Source: Methanogenium marinum
GTDB lineage: Archaea; Halobacteriota; Methanomicrobia; Methanomicrobiales; Methanomicrobiaceae
Assembly: GCF_028912405.1 (NCBI RefSeq)
Contig: NZ_JAKELO010000002.1
Coordinates: 1,869,276-1,933,275, forward strand
DNA length: 64,000 bases
Direction of reading: 5' to 3'
Below, in pieces: positions 45,380-53,614 of the stretch. The notes beneath the pieces were generated by a model. It was given only the letters and a program-made list of their open reading frames with translations, ran no database searches and had not been told where the DNA came from. How positions within the stretch are numbered: the stretch's first letter is position 1; each line of letters opens with the position of its first letter. Position numbers and translations under genes: made by a program.

Positions 45380-46304
45380 GTTTTCGGGAATATAAGGGTA
45401 AAACGGACGTAGTTTCTACTCAATTTAACAGCCGGGAAAATATGGGTGTAGTGCCTTTTATTTGCTTAAAATACGCCTGATTGTGAACCATTGAAGGGTC
45501 GCTATTGGCAGGTATTTTGTGAGGATGTATTGGCTGTCCTGACTGAGATCGGCCCGCTCCGGGCTACTGTATGGACTCTTTTTTTGAGCCAAAATTCAGC
45601 AGGATGTGCAATTAAATCGTTTATTTGCCTTATATTCCTGAATTTCGCCAATAGTATAGGGAATCATAATCCCCGGGCACTCTCCCCAGTGATCCATACA
45701 TACAGCGGGAGCACTCTTCTTCTCCTTTGATACCGGCAGATATCGAGAGTGGAAGGCACAGTCGGATGTCTGACTGGAGCCCGGAGATACGTATGGAAAT
45801 TTTGATGATAACAATTACGACGATGGGGAAGATCACGTTTTCACTTTTTCACCTCGTTTTCACTCAAAAACGGCAAAAAGTGAAAACGTAAAATAAGAAC
45901 AAAATGATGTTCATTCTTCTAAAAGAGATAGTAGTATAGATATATGTACAGAGAGTACTGGATGTTTTCACTCAAATCCAGTATCATTCGACGATTTTGT
46001 TTTTTCTGTGGTGGGGAGTGGTTGTATGTGATATTGGGGCAAGTGAAAATGAACCGGGAAAAACAGCATATTATGCTTAAATTCAAATACAACCGTTACA
46101 AGGCCCTATTTCATGGTATAAACCAAAGTGAAAACGAGTGAAAACGAGTGAAAATGTGAAAACAAAGAAGGCAAAATGAACATTTTTGCTCTCCCTCCCA
46201 TTCTGGATCATCAGGACTTCCGGGGGGTCAGCGTTCATGGGTCAGCAGTCTCTTTTGATTGGACGCATGAGAAATGGTATTACCCATAAATAAAATGAGA
46301 AAAT
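45380..46304. other. Gene-poor accessory stretch before tRNA-Leu
   Basis: About 920 bases without a gene I can support. Short open frames at 45596-45814 (minus) and 45944-46141 (plus, 65 codons) show no recognisable motif. The stretch holds the iteron-like 10-mers listed separately and runs up to the 3' end of tRNA-Leu, the usual face for integration of mobile elements. Confidence 0.5.
45837..46163. repeat. Iteron-like cluster of the 10-mer AGTGAAAACG
   Basis: Exact copies occur on the minus strand at 45837-45846 and 45856-45865 and on the plus strand at 45880-45889, 46127-46136 and 46137-46146; the last two are adjacent, followed by a one-mismatch copy at 46147-46156. Other near matches lie at about 45964 and 46041. 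Five exact copies of a 10-mer in 330 bases are far above chance. The opposed left and right groups resemble iterons or regulator sites around a replication origin or a control gene. Confidence 0.6.
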
Positions 46305-46386
46305 GCGAGGGGAGGGATTCGAACCCGCGAACTCCTACAAGAATGGATCTTGAGTCCATCGCCGTTGGCCACTTGGCTACCCTCGC
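46305..46386 (-). tRNA. tRNA-Leu (CAA)
   Basis: An 82-base type II tRNA. The acceptor arms GCGAGGG and CCCTCGC pair fully; the D-arm has GCCAAGTGG; the anticodon stem ATGGA/TCCAT encloses the loop CTCAAGA with anticodon CAA; a long variable arm follows, then the T-loop TTCGAAT. The T-stem has one C-U mismatch at the second pair. No CCA is encoded and no intron is visible. On its coding strand a TATA-like aattatg lies roughly 25-30 bases upstream. Its 3' end faces the gene-poor accessory region. Confidence 0.93.
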
Positions 46387-47302
46387 GCAAAACGTGCGTA
46401 ACATAATTGGTGTTCTTTGATATTGATGTTACGGATGTGAGCGCCTGTAGCGGATGCCTATGCAGTCCCTGCAGGTACCATATACCTGTTGAAGACATCG
46501 CAATTTGTCATACTGGTAGTATATACTGTTTTACCCTTTTTTTGCAATACACCCGGTGTGCATTCAATATTCAATCTGAATATCAACGTAATAGAGGGAA
46601 AAAGAATCAAAAAGAACCAAACTCACCCATTTTGTGGCGAATATTAAGAAATAAGATTGGGGACCCTGACCTACAAAGGGTTTGTGTTAGTGTGAACCAG
46701 TGAGGACAGGGTGGACATATATTATTTCCTAAGTGTTATAAGCAATTGCATCTGTTATTTTGGGCGGTAATAGCTTATTCCAGCTGGGTGGGGGGCCAAT
46801 CCGGGACTTTTTGTGTGCAGGAGGTTCGGTTGCCGGGCGGGACAATATTGGGCAACGGAGGACAATAGAGGACAATATGCGATCAGGCCGGGCCATAATA
46901 TGCACAACCCGGCTGAAGGTATGGTTCCTGTGGCAAAATTACCTGCAGCATGCAGCAACAATGTTGAAGATCCGTGCAAAGAGTGATAGTGGGGGTTAGG
47001 GTGGCGGATAATGGGTGATGAGACATTCCATTCCCTGCTCAGGCGAAGACTTAATACAGCAGTTGACGGAAAAATCCATGCATACCCCTGCCTTGTGAAC
47101 CATCTGTAAGTCACCAGTAAACCTGGCCTGGAAAAGCCCGTGTGGGGGAATACGTAAAAAATTGAGTGTCTGGCCCGCCCCCAGACCAGGATGGTGGGGC
47201 ACCACCTCTCCGCCAACTGCAAAGTCCCCCACTCTGGCGCCGTCCGCACCACCAAATCCTCCCGCACCAAAAACCATCCGCACCAGAAAAGAGGTCCGTC
47301 GT
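46387..47302. other. 916-base stretch without supported genes
   Basis: Between tRNA-Leu and the phosphate permease I see only unconvincing frames. A plus frame from 46407 has a cysteine-rich start (SACSGCLCSPC) but becomes random. The repeated phrase gacaat occurs several times at about 46840-46880. The last 120 bases before the permease gene are unusually C-rich. Confidence 0.4.
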
Positions 47303-48321
47303 ATGCTCCTCATCGCCGCTATCACCATAATCCTCGCCTTTGCCTTCACGTTTACCAATGGGTTTCAGGATGCTGCCACCGTTGCCGCAACATTCATTGC
47401 CTCAGGGTCTGCCACCCCCGGCAGGGTATCCTGATGGTGGCGGGCATGAACTTTCTGGGGGCCATTCTTGGTGGAAGTGCAGTTGCATTCACCCTCTCCG
47501 GTCTTCTCACTATCACATCAGGTGTGCTTCTCCTGCAGGTGCTCCTCGCCGCTCTCATTGCGGCAGCAACATGGAATATCGGGGCATGGTACTTCGGGTT
47601 TCCCTCCTCTTCCACCCACGCCCTTATCGGGGGGTTGATAGGTGCGGGCATCACCGCGGCAGGCATTGAGAGTGTCTACTGGGGGGTTGCCGAATTTCTG
47701 GTGCCTCCGCACGAGATCACCGGCATGGTCAAAGTCATGCTCTTCCTCATTCTCTCCATCGTTCTGGGACTGGTGGGGGGATACCTGATGCGCAGGTGCA
47801 CCTGGCTTTTGTTTAGGAATGCAAAACGCACCATAAACCGGAGTATTATCCGTGTCAACTGGGTGGCCACGGCAGGGATGGCCTTCTTTAACGGGTCAAA
47901 CGATGCACAGAAGCAACTGGGCATCATCGCGCTTGTCCTTCTTGCATCCGGGGAATATGCTGCACTCACTGTGCCGTTCTGGGCACGGTTTGCCTGTGCA
48001 TCCCTCCTCACCGTAGGAACCCTCGGTGGCGGCTGGCGTATCATGAAGACTATCGGAAGCAAAATATTTGCGCTTGAACCCGTCCACTCCCTCGACTCAC
48101 AGATATCATCCGGGGTGACGCTGGGGCTCTCCACCCTTGCCGGTGCGCCTGTCTCATCCACGCACATCATCACCATGTCTGTCATTGGTGTAGGTGCTGC
48201 GGATAACCCCCGGAATGTACGGTGGCATGTCGGGAAGGAACTGTTCATCTCTGTCATCGTCACCATGCCCGGAACGATGGTCATCTCCAGTATCATCCTG
48301 ATGATTATACAGAATATCTGA
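47303..48321 (+). pseudogene. Inorganic phosphate permease (Pit family), frameshifted
   Basis: PiT-type permease that imports phosphate with a cation. The start MLLIAAITIILAFAF and the first family signature TFTNGFQDAATVAATFIASG are in one frame, which stops at 47434. From a run of five C at 47415-47419 the other frame takes over: GILMVAGMNFLGAILGG, GFPSSSTHALIGG (about 93), AFFNGSNDAQK (about 196) and the second-half motif PVSSTHIIT to the stop at 48319. One additional C in the run restores a normal protein of 339 residues. Hence either a sequencing deletion or a true disruption. Ribosome-binding site gaggt precedes the ATG. Followed by its usual partner DUF47. Confidence 0.85.
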
Positions 48322-48334
48322 ATGGTGGAACCAT

Positions 48335-48991
48335 ATGGACACAAAAAAGAACAACCCGGAAAAAAACGGGAAAAAACGGAATCTGTTTGGCTCTGTTTTT
48401 CCACAGGAATATAACTTTGAAGCAATGCTTGTCGAGCAGGCAGAGATCACTCTCAGCGGCATGGAGATTTTTATCGAGTGGATTCATGAAGATTCTCTGG
48501 TTTCGCCTTCCGTACTTATCAGCACCGGAAAGGAAGTGGATCTTGTTCGCTACAGACTGGAAGACAAACTTATGGAGGCTTTTTCCACGCCGTTTAATCG
48601 GCAGGATATCTATACTCTCTCCCGGAATATCGATTATATCCTGAATTATGCTGTTGACACCGCCCGCGAGATGCATGCCTTTGATGTCAGTCCCGATGAC
48701 CCTATTCGTGAGATGTCAGAAAATCTGCTGTATGGCACCCGACAGGTGGTGGAGGGGACACGATCTCTGGGCACAGATAAGGAAAAAGTTGAAGAATGCA
48801 TCAGAAAAGGGCGAACATATGTCCATACCATAGAGGATTGTTACATCGCCTGTATGGCAGACCTCTTCCGAACGGACGATGCGATGAATGCCATGAAAAA
48901 ACGGGAAATCTATCACCATCTCCGGGATGGAGGGAAAGCTCTGAGAATGACGCTCTATATCATGCACAAGGCAGTGGTCGGACTTGCATAA
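48335..48991 (+). CDS. DUF47 (PhoU-like) protein
   Basis: A 218-residue all-helical PhoU-like protein of the DUF47 family, standard neighbour and presumed regulator of Pit permeases. Seen: the N-terminal FPQEYNFEAMLVEQAE, the metal-binding-type helix EVDLVRYRLEDKLMEAFSTPFNRQDI in shorter parts (FNRQDIYTLSRNIDYILN near 89) and the C-terminal KKREIYHHLRDGGKALR. It begins 13 bases after the permease stop, so the two are an operon; this gene is intact. Confidence 0.88.
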   Translation: MDTKKNNPEKNGKKRNLFGSVFPQEYNFEAMLVEQAEITLSGMEIFIEWIHEDSLVSPSVLISTGKEVDLVRYRLEDKLMEAFSTPFNRQDIYTLSRNIDYILNYAVDTAREMHAFDVSPDDPIREMSENLLYGTRQVVEGTRSLGTDKEKVEECIRKGRTYVHTIEDCYIACMADLFRTDDAMNAMKKREIYHHLRDGGKALRMTLYIMHKAVVGLA

Positions 48992-49216
48992 CGGTTTTCT
49001 TTGTGGCAGATTTTCTCTCTGGTATCTGTCTTAGAGCAAATTGAGCCGCATGCCGGGTATGGACACATCCGTTTGCTCCCATTTAGAATGGTAATCCGGG
49101 CCTGTTTGGCCGTTTTTTAGCTCATCCGGTGTTGTTGTCCTTCCTCTCACCTGTCACCCGGAAAAAACAGATTCACAGCATTTTTCCCCATTGATGACAA
49201 GACATTCATTTCAGAT

Positions 49217-50110
49217 ATGGCTCAGGTATCGTATGTTTGTCCCTCCCTCAGGCAGAAGACGGATCCCTTTCGTGGGGAACTTGCCACCCGATGGGAAGAG
49301 GCCACCCGGAATGGGTGTTCCTATTGTGAGATAACCGCAGGGTTTGTCGGTAGTGTAGCAGAAGAAGAGGCAACGGGCCTTCCGATGCATGCGATGCTGA
49401 CACCTGCTGCCATTCCTTCTCTCTACGGTGAAGGGCTTCGTCTTCCGGAAGGTATTCGGTACCTGTTAAATACAGAATATTCATTTCCGCACACCGACCG
49501 GTTTGGCAAACGCCACCCGGCGGCCCCTCTCCGGTGGGACGACCGTGTCTGGCTGACGGAATTTGTCGAGATGCTGGTATTCATCTCTGATCATCTGGGA
49601 CAGCCGGCTGACGTGATTGTCATCCATCCCGGAAAGGCAAAGGAAGTAACCTTCTCCGGGATGGCACGGGCGATGCGGTATATCCGGGATGCGTATGCAG
49701 ATGCCTGCACCACTGTTCCTGCGGTGTTGCTTCAAAACGGGTATCCCTCGCTGATACAGTCGGGAGCGGATATCCGTGAATTCTGGATTACAATGCAGGC
49801 GCAGGTGCCGGAGTGCTGCGATACCTGTGGTGTTCTTCTGGACACATCCGCCCTTGCAACCGCCGCCCATCATGCAAAAACCCCTCTTTCCACACACCTC
49901 GCACCGCTCCCCGCAGATTCCCTGAAAGGCTTTTTTCTGCGGCCAGTTGTCGGAGGAGAGGATGATGGGATTCCCTGGGAGAGTCTATTCCGGGGGATAC
50001 ATATGCTGCCGCATGACGCTCTTATTATCCCCGATATCCGTCACCCGGATGAGACTGAGGAGATGCTTGCACGCTGCCGGGCAGGCCTCACTCCCCGTCC
50101 GGAAGAGTGA
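49217..50110 (+). CDS. Possible TIM-barrel protein (AP-endonuclease 2-like)
   Basis: A 297-residue soluble protein. Alternating strands and helices such as CEITAGFVG (about 36), LLNTEYSFPH (about 83), VIVIHPGKAKEV (about 133), AVLLQNGYPS (about 168) and CGVLLDTSALA (about 201) resemble a xylose-isomerase-like TIM barrel, the fold of AP endonuclease 2 and sugar-phosphate epimerases. I cannot name an exact family, and the acidic and histidine metal ligands are only partly evident (H at 136, Q at 171, D at 205). It overlaps the following longer reading frame by 4 bases, though that gene probably starts later. Confidence 0.5.
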   Translation: MAQVSYVCPSLRQKTDPFRGELATRWEEATRNGCSYCEITAGFVGSVAEEEATGLPMHAMLTPAAIPSLYGEGLRLPEGIRYLLNTEYSFPHTDRFGKRHPAAPLRWDDRVWLTEFVEMLVFISDHLGQPADVIVIHPGKAKEVTFSGMARAMRYIRDAYADACTTVPAVLLQNGYPSLIQSGADIREFWITMQAQVPECCDTCGVLLDTSALATAAHHAKTPLSTHLAPLPADSLKGFFLRPVVGGEDDGIPWESLFRGIHMLPHDALIIPDIRHPDETEEMLARCRAGLTPRPEE

Positions 50111-50160
50111 TGCAGAAATTTCATAATATTTATCCCGGCACAAACTCAAGTCCTCATATC

Positions 50161-51411
50161 ATGAATATTAACGCCAAACTCCGCTGGTCCGCGGCGGCAG
50201 CCATACTTCTTCTTCTCTGTCTTCCCATCCCGGTATTCGCTGCCGGTACCTGGGTAACGGAAACCATCTCATCGTCAGATACCGGACCCGGTGCAGCCGA
50301 TATCTCCGGTTCCAATGTAGTTTATGACGTGTTATACAACGAAGCAATTAACTATTCTACGCCATGGCCATGGGGGGTTCTGCTGTATGATGCAGATGCC
50401 GGCACGACAACCTCTCTTGCATATGTGTCCGGCACGGACAGGACGTTCCTCGGGGGTGTTCAGACTGCAGGGGATGCAGTTGTCTGGTTTGAGGATGCAG
50501 GGGATGCATTTGTCTTGTTTGAGGATGCATCTGCATTGGACATAAACAATTCAGTCTTTCTCTACTCTCTTTCTACCGGCACAAACATGTCCATCCGATC
50601 GTCTCCAGAGGCACGATGGCCAAAGACAGACGGCAGTCGGGTCGTCTGGTCAGAGATCGATGACGAGACCGAAACCTCTACTCTTTTGATCTATGATATT
50701 GCGGCACAGACGACAGATATTCTACCCATGGATCCGTGGGACGCGTCATCTGTTGTCCTTGACAGTGATACCATTGCTTTCGTGGATGTAAACACATCAG
50801 CCCTCGTCCTGTATGACATTCCCTCCCGGAAGAGAACAGTGGTATCTGTCCCCATCCGTACCAATACAACATTTAGGCATATCCATGGCTATGCCATGGC
50901 GGGGGACGTGCTCCTCTATAATACCCTGACAGTCGAGGATTCCCCAAAACGGAGTTTCAATACTCTGACCTGGTATTCCATTAAAGAACAGACAAACGTA
51001 ACACTCAGTCCTGTCACCGGACTGCCGGTGGAAAACCTCACTGAAGATGACAAGGCAGCAACCTTTCGTATGAATGCCCTCTTTACAGACGGGAATACCC
51101 TTGGCTGGGCGCTTGAGACGGGGATATCAGAGTCTGATTTCATTACCGTGAATGCAGAGACGGGGGCTGTCTCCCATCTCAAAATTGACGGTGATGTCGC
51201 ATTTCCGTCCATTGACGGCAATCGGGCAGTATGGGTGCAGTCAAAAATGCTGAAGGATTCTCATCTCGTTCTCGCAACATGGCAGGGTCCTGCAGAAGAT
51301 GAACCACCAGAAACAGCAGTTCCTGAAACGACATCCACTCCCGGATTTGGCATTCTCTGTGCAGCAGGCGCCCTTGCAGTGGGTGTCCTGTCGTTTGGCA
51401 AAAAGAGATAA
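50161..51411 (+). CDS. Secreted beta-propeller-like protein with PGF-CTERM-like tail
   Basis: A 416-residue exported protein. Signal peptide 1-27 (ILLLLCLPIPVFA). The body has repeated strands of the type VVWFEDA, VVWSEIDD and LLIYDIAAQTTDI that suggest a TolB-like beta propeller. The end, TSTPGFGILCAAGALAVGVL then SFGKKR, is the tripartite PGF-CTERM signal (PGF motif, hydrophobic helix, basic tail) recognised by archaeosortase A, so the protein is probably cut and lipid-linked to the envelope. ATG 50161 starts the signal peptide and is preferred over one at 50107. Two 30-base tandem repeats lie at 50470-50529. Confidence 0.75.
   Translation: MNINAKLRWSAAAAILLLLCLPIPVFAAGTWVTETISSSDTGPGAADISGSNVVYDVLYNEAINYSTPWPWGVLLYDADAGTTTSLAYVSGTDRTFLGGVQTAGDAVVWFEDAGDAFVLFEDASALDINNSVFLYSLSTGTNMSIRSSPEARWPKTDGSRVVWSEIDDETETSTLLIYDIAAQTTDILPMDPWDASSVVLDSDTIAFVDVNTSALVLYDIPSRKRTVVSVPIRTNTTFRHIHGYAMAGDVLLYNTLTVEDSPKRSFNTLTWYSIKEQTNVTLSPVTGLPVENLTEDDKAATFRMNALFTDGNTLGWALETGISESDFITVNAETGAVSHLKIDGDVAFPSIDGNRAVWVQSKMLKDSHLVLATWQGPAEDEPPETAVPETTSTPGFGILCAAGALAVGVLSFGKKR
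50470..50529 (+). repeat. 30-base tandem duplication in the propeller protein
   Basis: Two adjacent copies (50470-50499 and 50500-50529) differ at two bases and encode GDAVVWFEDA then GDAFVLFEDA. The high similarity points to a recent in-frame duplication. Confidence 0.8.
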
Positions 51412-51596
51412 CCTGACATTTTTATCCTCAATCCCTATTTTCATCCGTTTCCCTGCTCTTTTTGATATGTGGTTTGAGGAACTGTTCCGGCACATTCACC
51501 CTGTGTCATGATTTCGTATCACCTGCCAGAGACTGTTCTGCTGGTATGAATGACAGCATGGTTAAAAAAAGCGAAAAAATTGTGTATATAATTGCA

Positions 51597-52898
51597 TTAT
51601 TGTTTTTCATCGCTTCTTTGTCGTATATAAGGCAAAATCCACCCCAAAACGGCCGCCCCCACAAGGAGCACAACCCCGACGAGGAGTATTTGCCAGTCAA
51701 GCTGAAAGAGGAAGAAGAGGCATGTCACAACTCCAAGGACTGCAGGGATGGGCACATTCCTGACAGCCACGGGAACCCGGTACGGTCGGGGTGCGTCCGG
51801 CATTGTCTGCCGGAGCCTGATAACGGCGGCATTGATGACAATAAATGTGATGAAAAGCGTGAAATTTGCGATGAGTGCCACATCCCGGATATTTCCCGGC
51901 AAAAGGAAGAGTATCGAAACGAAGGCCGCACCAACAATGGCCACAACCGGTGTCCGCCTTCCCGGGTGTACATATGCGATAGCGGCAGGTAACGTATTCT
52001 TCTTTGCCATGCCGTAGAAAATCCGGGATGAGGCGAGAAGCATCAGAAGGGCGGTATTTGCCGTTGCAAAGAGAGCAATGATCGTAAAAATCAGATAACC
52101 ACCGGTGAATGCCTGACCAGCAATCTCAGCGAAGGGATTTGGTGATCCGGCAATGGCTTCAGCACCCCCGATACTTACAACCGATATCGAGACGGCGATA
52201 TAGAGGAGAATTGTGATTCCGATTGCCACAAGAAGGGCCATGGGAATGGTTTTTTCCGGTTGGACAGTCTCATCTGAAAGTTTGACTATCTCCTCAAATC
52301 CCTGATATGCAAAGAAGATGAGGGCTGCTGCGGCAAAGATGCCGGGAATCCCTTCCGGTGCAGCAAAATAATCAACCGACCCGATATACGGCAGACCAAT
52401 AATGATGATGCCGATGAGACCCCCTGCCTCAATCAGGGTGAAGACGATGGCAAATATCGCTGAATGCCGGATGCCAGCCAGAAGAATGATGGTAAGCACA
52501 ATCAGGAGAGCGATTGCCGCAGGAAGGACAGGAGCACCCGTCCATGCGGAAAAATAGCCGGCAAAACCGAGGGATACCGTTGCAGCACCCACAATCCCCG
52601 AGAGTATCACCATGATGCCGATGACAAACGCAATCTCATTTCCGAAGGGATGGCGGGAATATTCATATTCTGCGCTTGCTCCGGGGAACATGGATGAGAG
52701 TTCCATGTAGGAAAGCCCGGTGAAAGATGCAATAAGTGCAGCGAGAATAAAGGATATCCAGAGGGCATTGCCTGCTTCTGCTGCTGCAACACCTATCAGT
52801 GCGTAGATACCTGCACCTAAGATCACCCCGACGCCGGAGATGACAACTTCCGGAAATGTCAGGGTACGCCGAAGGGATGGGTTTTTGTCAGGTGCCAT
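51597..52898 (-). CDS. APC-family amino acid permease
   Basis: A 433-residue transporter with about twelve membrane helices. The N-terminal VGVILGAGIYALIG (about 23-36) is the unwound-helix substrate motif of the APC superfamily; FAYQGFEEIVKLSDET (about 195-210) and the helix with ATANTALLMLLASSRIFYGM (about 282-301) are also typical. Imports or exchanges amino acids or amines; specificity unknown. Stands alone, convergent with the propeller gene. Confidence 0.92.
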   Translation of the reverse strand: MAPDKNPSLRRTLTFPEVVISGVGVILGAGIYALIGVAAAEAGNALWISFILAALIASFTGLSYMELSSMFPGASAEYEYSRHPFGNEIAFVIGIMVILSGIVGAATVSLGFAGYFSAWTGAPVLPAAIALLIVLTIILLAGIRHSAIFAIVFTLIEAGGLIGIIIIGLPYIGSVDYFAAPEGIPGIFAAAALIFFAYQGFEEIVKLSDETVQPEKTIPMALLVAIGITILLYIAVSISVVSIGGAEAIAGSPNPFAEIAGQAFTGGYLIFTIIALFATANTALLMLLASSRIFYGMAKKNTLPAAIAYVHPGRRTPVVAIVGAAFVSILFLLPGNIRDVALIANFTLFITFIVINAAVIRLRQTMPDAPRPYRVPVAVRNVPIPAVLGVVTCLFFLFQLDWQILLVGVVLLVGAAVLGWILPYIRQRSDEKQ

Positions 52899-53324
52899 AT
52901 GTGCTCAGAATGTGGATTGACGGCAGGGGTAATATGTTCGCCGGTGCCTCATCTCACTCAGAAATTGAGAAACAGGGTTCCAGAAGATCTCTTTTTTGAA
53001 TGGTGTTTTGGACTGGTTGTCTCTGTGTATCTGTGTATATATGCCTGATTTTCTGTGGGAACTGGTGAACGTGTCTGTTTTGTAATGAATTTCCCAAAAA
53101 TAATATGCATAGAGAGAATTTCAGGATGTCATAATGTCATGCATTATATATTGAAAATAAGGCTTGAATTAAATATTGTGCACTTTTTGAAAATCCCGTA
53201 TGGTGGCGGAATTCTTTATTAAAAGGTTTTTTGCATGTTTCACTGATTGCATGCTGGCATATTACTATATGTTTGGAGGAGCATCCTACTCTACGGTTTT
53301 TTTGAAACCATGGGGGTTGAAGAG
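52899..53324. other. Intergenic region, AT-rich, no gene seen
   Basis: About 425 bases between divergent genes. It contains several TATA-like stretches (for example gcattatatatt at about 53141-53152 and tctttattaaaagg at about 53212-53226) and no frame that looks coding. Confidence 0.4.
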
Positions 53325-53501
53325 ATGAATATTTTTAGATGCGAGATGTGTCCAAAACCATGCACCATAACAACGCTGGATGAAAAATCTCCGGTTTTCT
53401 GTCCGGTCACAGGGGAGATGGCAGAATGGAAACAGGTCAATGGGCGTGTGTCACGGAAGGTGCCGCTTGTTGGCGGGGCAGGAGAAGAGGCAATATCCTG
53501 A
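53325..53501 (+). CDS. Small cysteine-motif protein (58 residues)
   Basis: A short soluble protein starting MNIFRCEMCPKPC with a further FCPVTGEMAEW, so four cysteines that could bind one metal (C6, C9, C13 and C28). Several upstream in-frame ATGs exist (53310 and 53247); I chose 53325 because the product then starts just before the cysteines and a purine-rich stretch precedes it. No family recognised beyond the zinc-ribbon-like pattern. Confidence 0.5.
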   Translation: MNIFRCEMCPKPCTITTLDEKSPVFCPVTGEMAEWKQVNGRVSRKVPLVGGAGEEAIS

Positions 53502-53614
53502 AAACATAAATCTTCTTTTTTTGTCCGGTATGCTGAGTATGGTTGTCCCTGTATGCATTAATCAGAAGTGCTGGAAAAAAGGGGATACGTTCTGTGTTTT
53601 TATCACAATAGATG

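Noticed and set aside
45491-45730. Open frame of 79 codons in the accessory region
   Set aside because: No family resemblance, poor start context and unlikely composition; kept only as part of the gene-poor stretch.
46755-47270. Open frame of 171 codons on the minus strand upstream of the Pit gene
   Set aside because: The translation has no motif or regular pattern, is rich in residues expected from random GC-rich DNA and covers the Pit leader; it is probably chance.
47676-48425. Open frame of 249 codons on the minus strand
   Set aside because: It lies antisense to the Pit and DUF47 genes, whose families are clear; it is a shadow frame.
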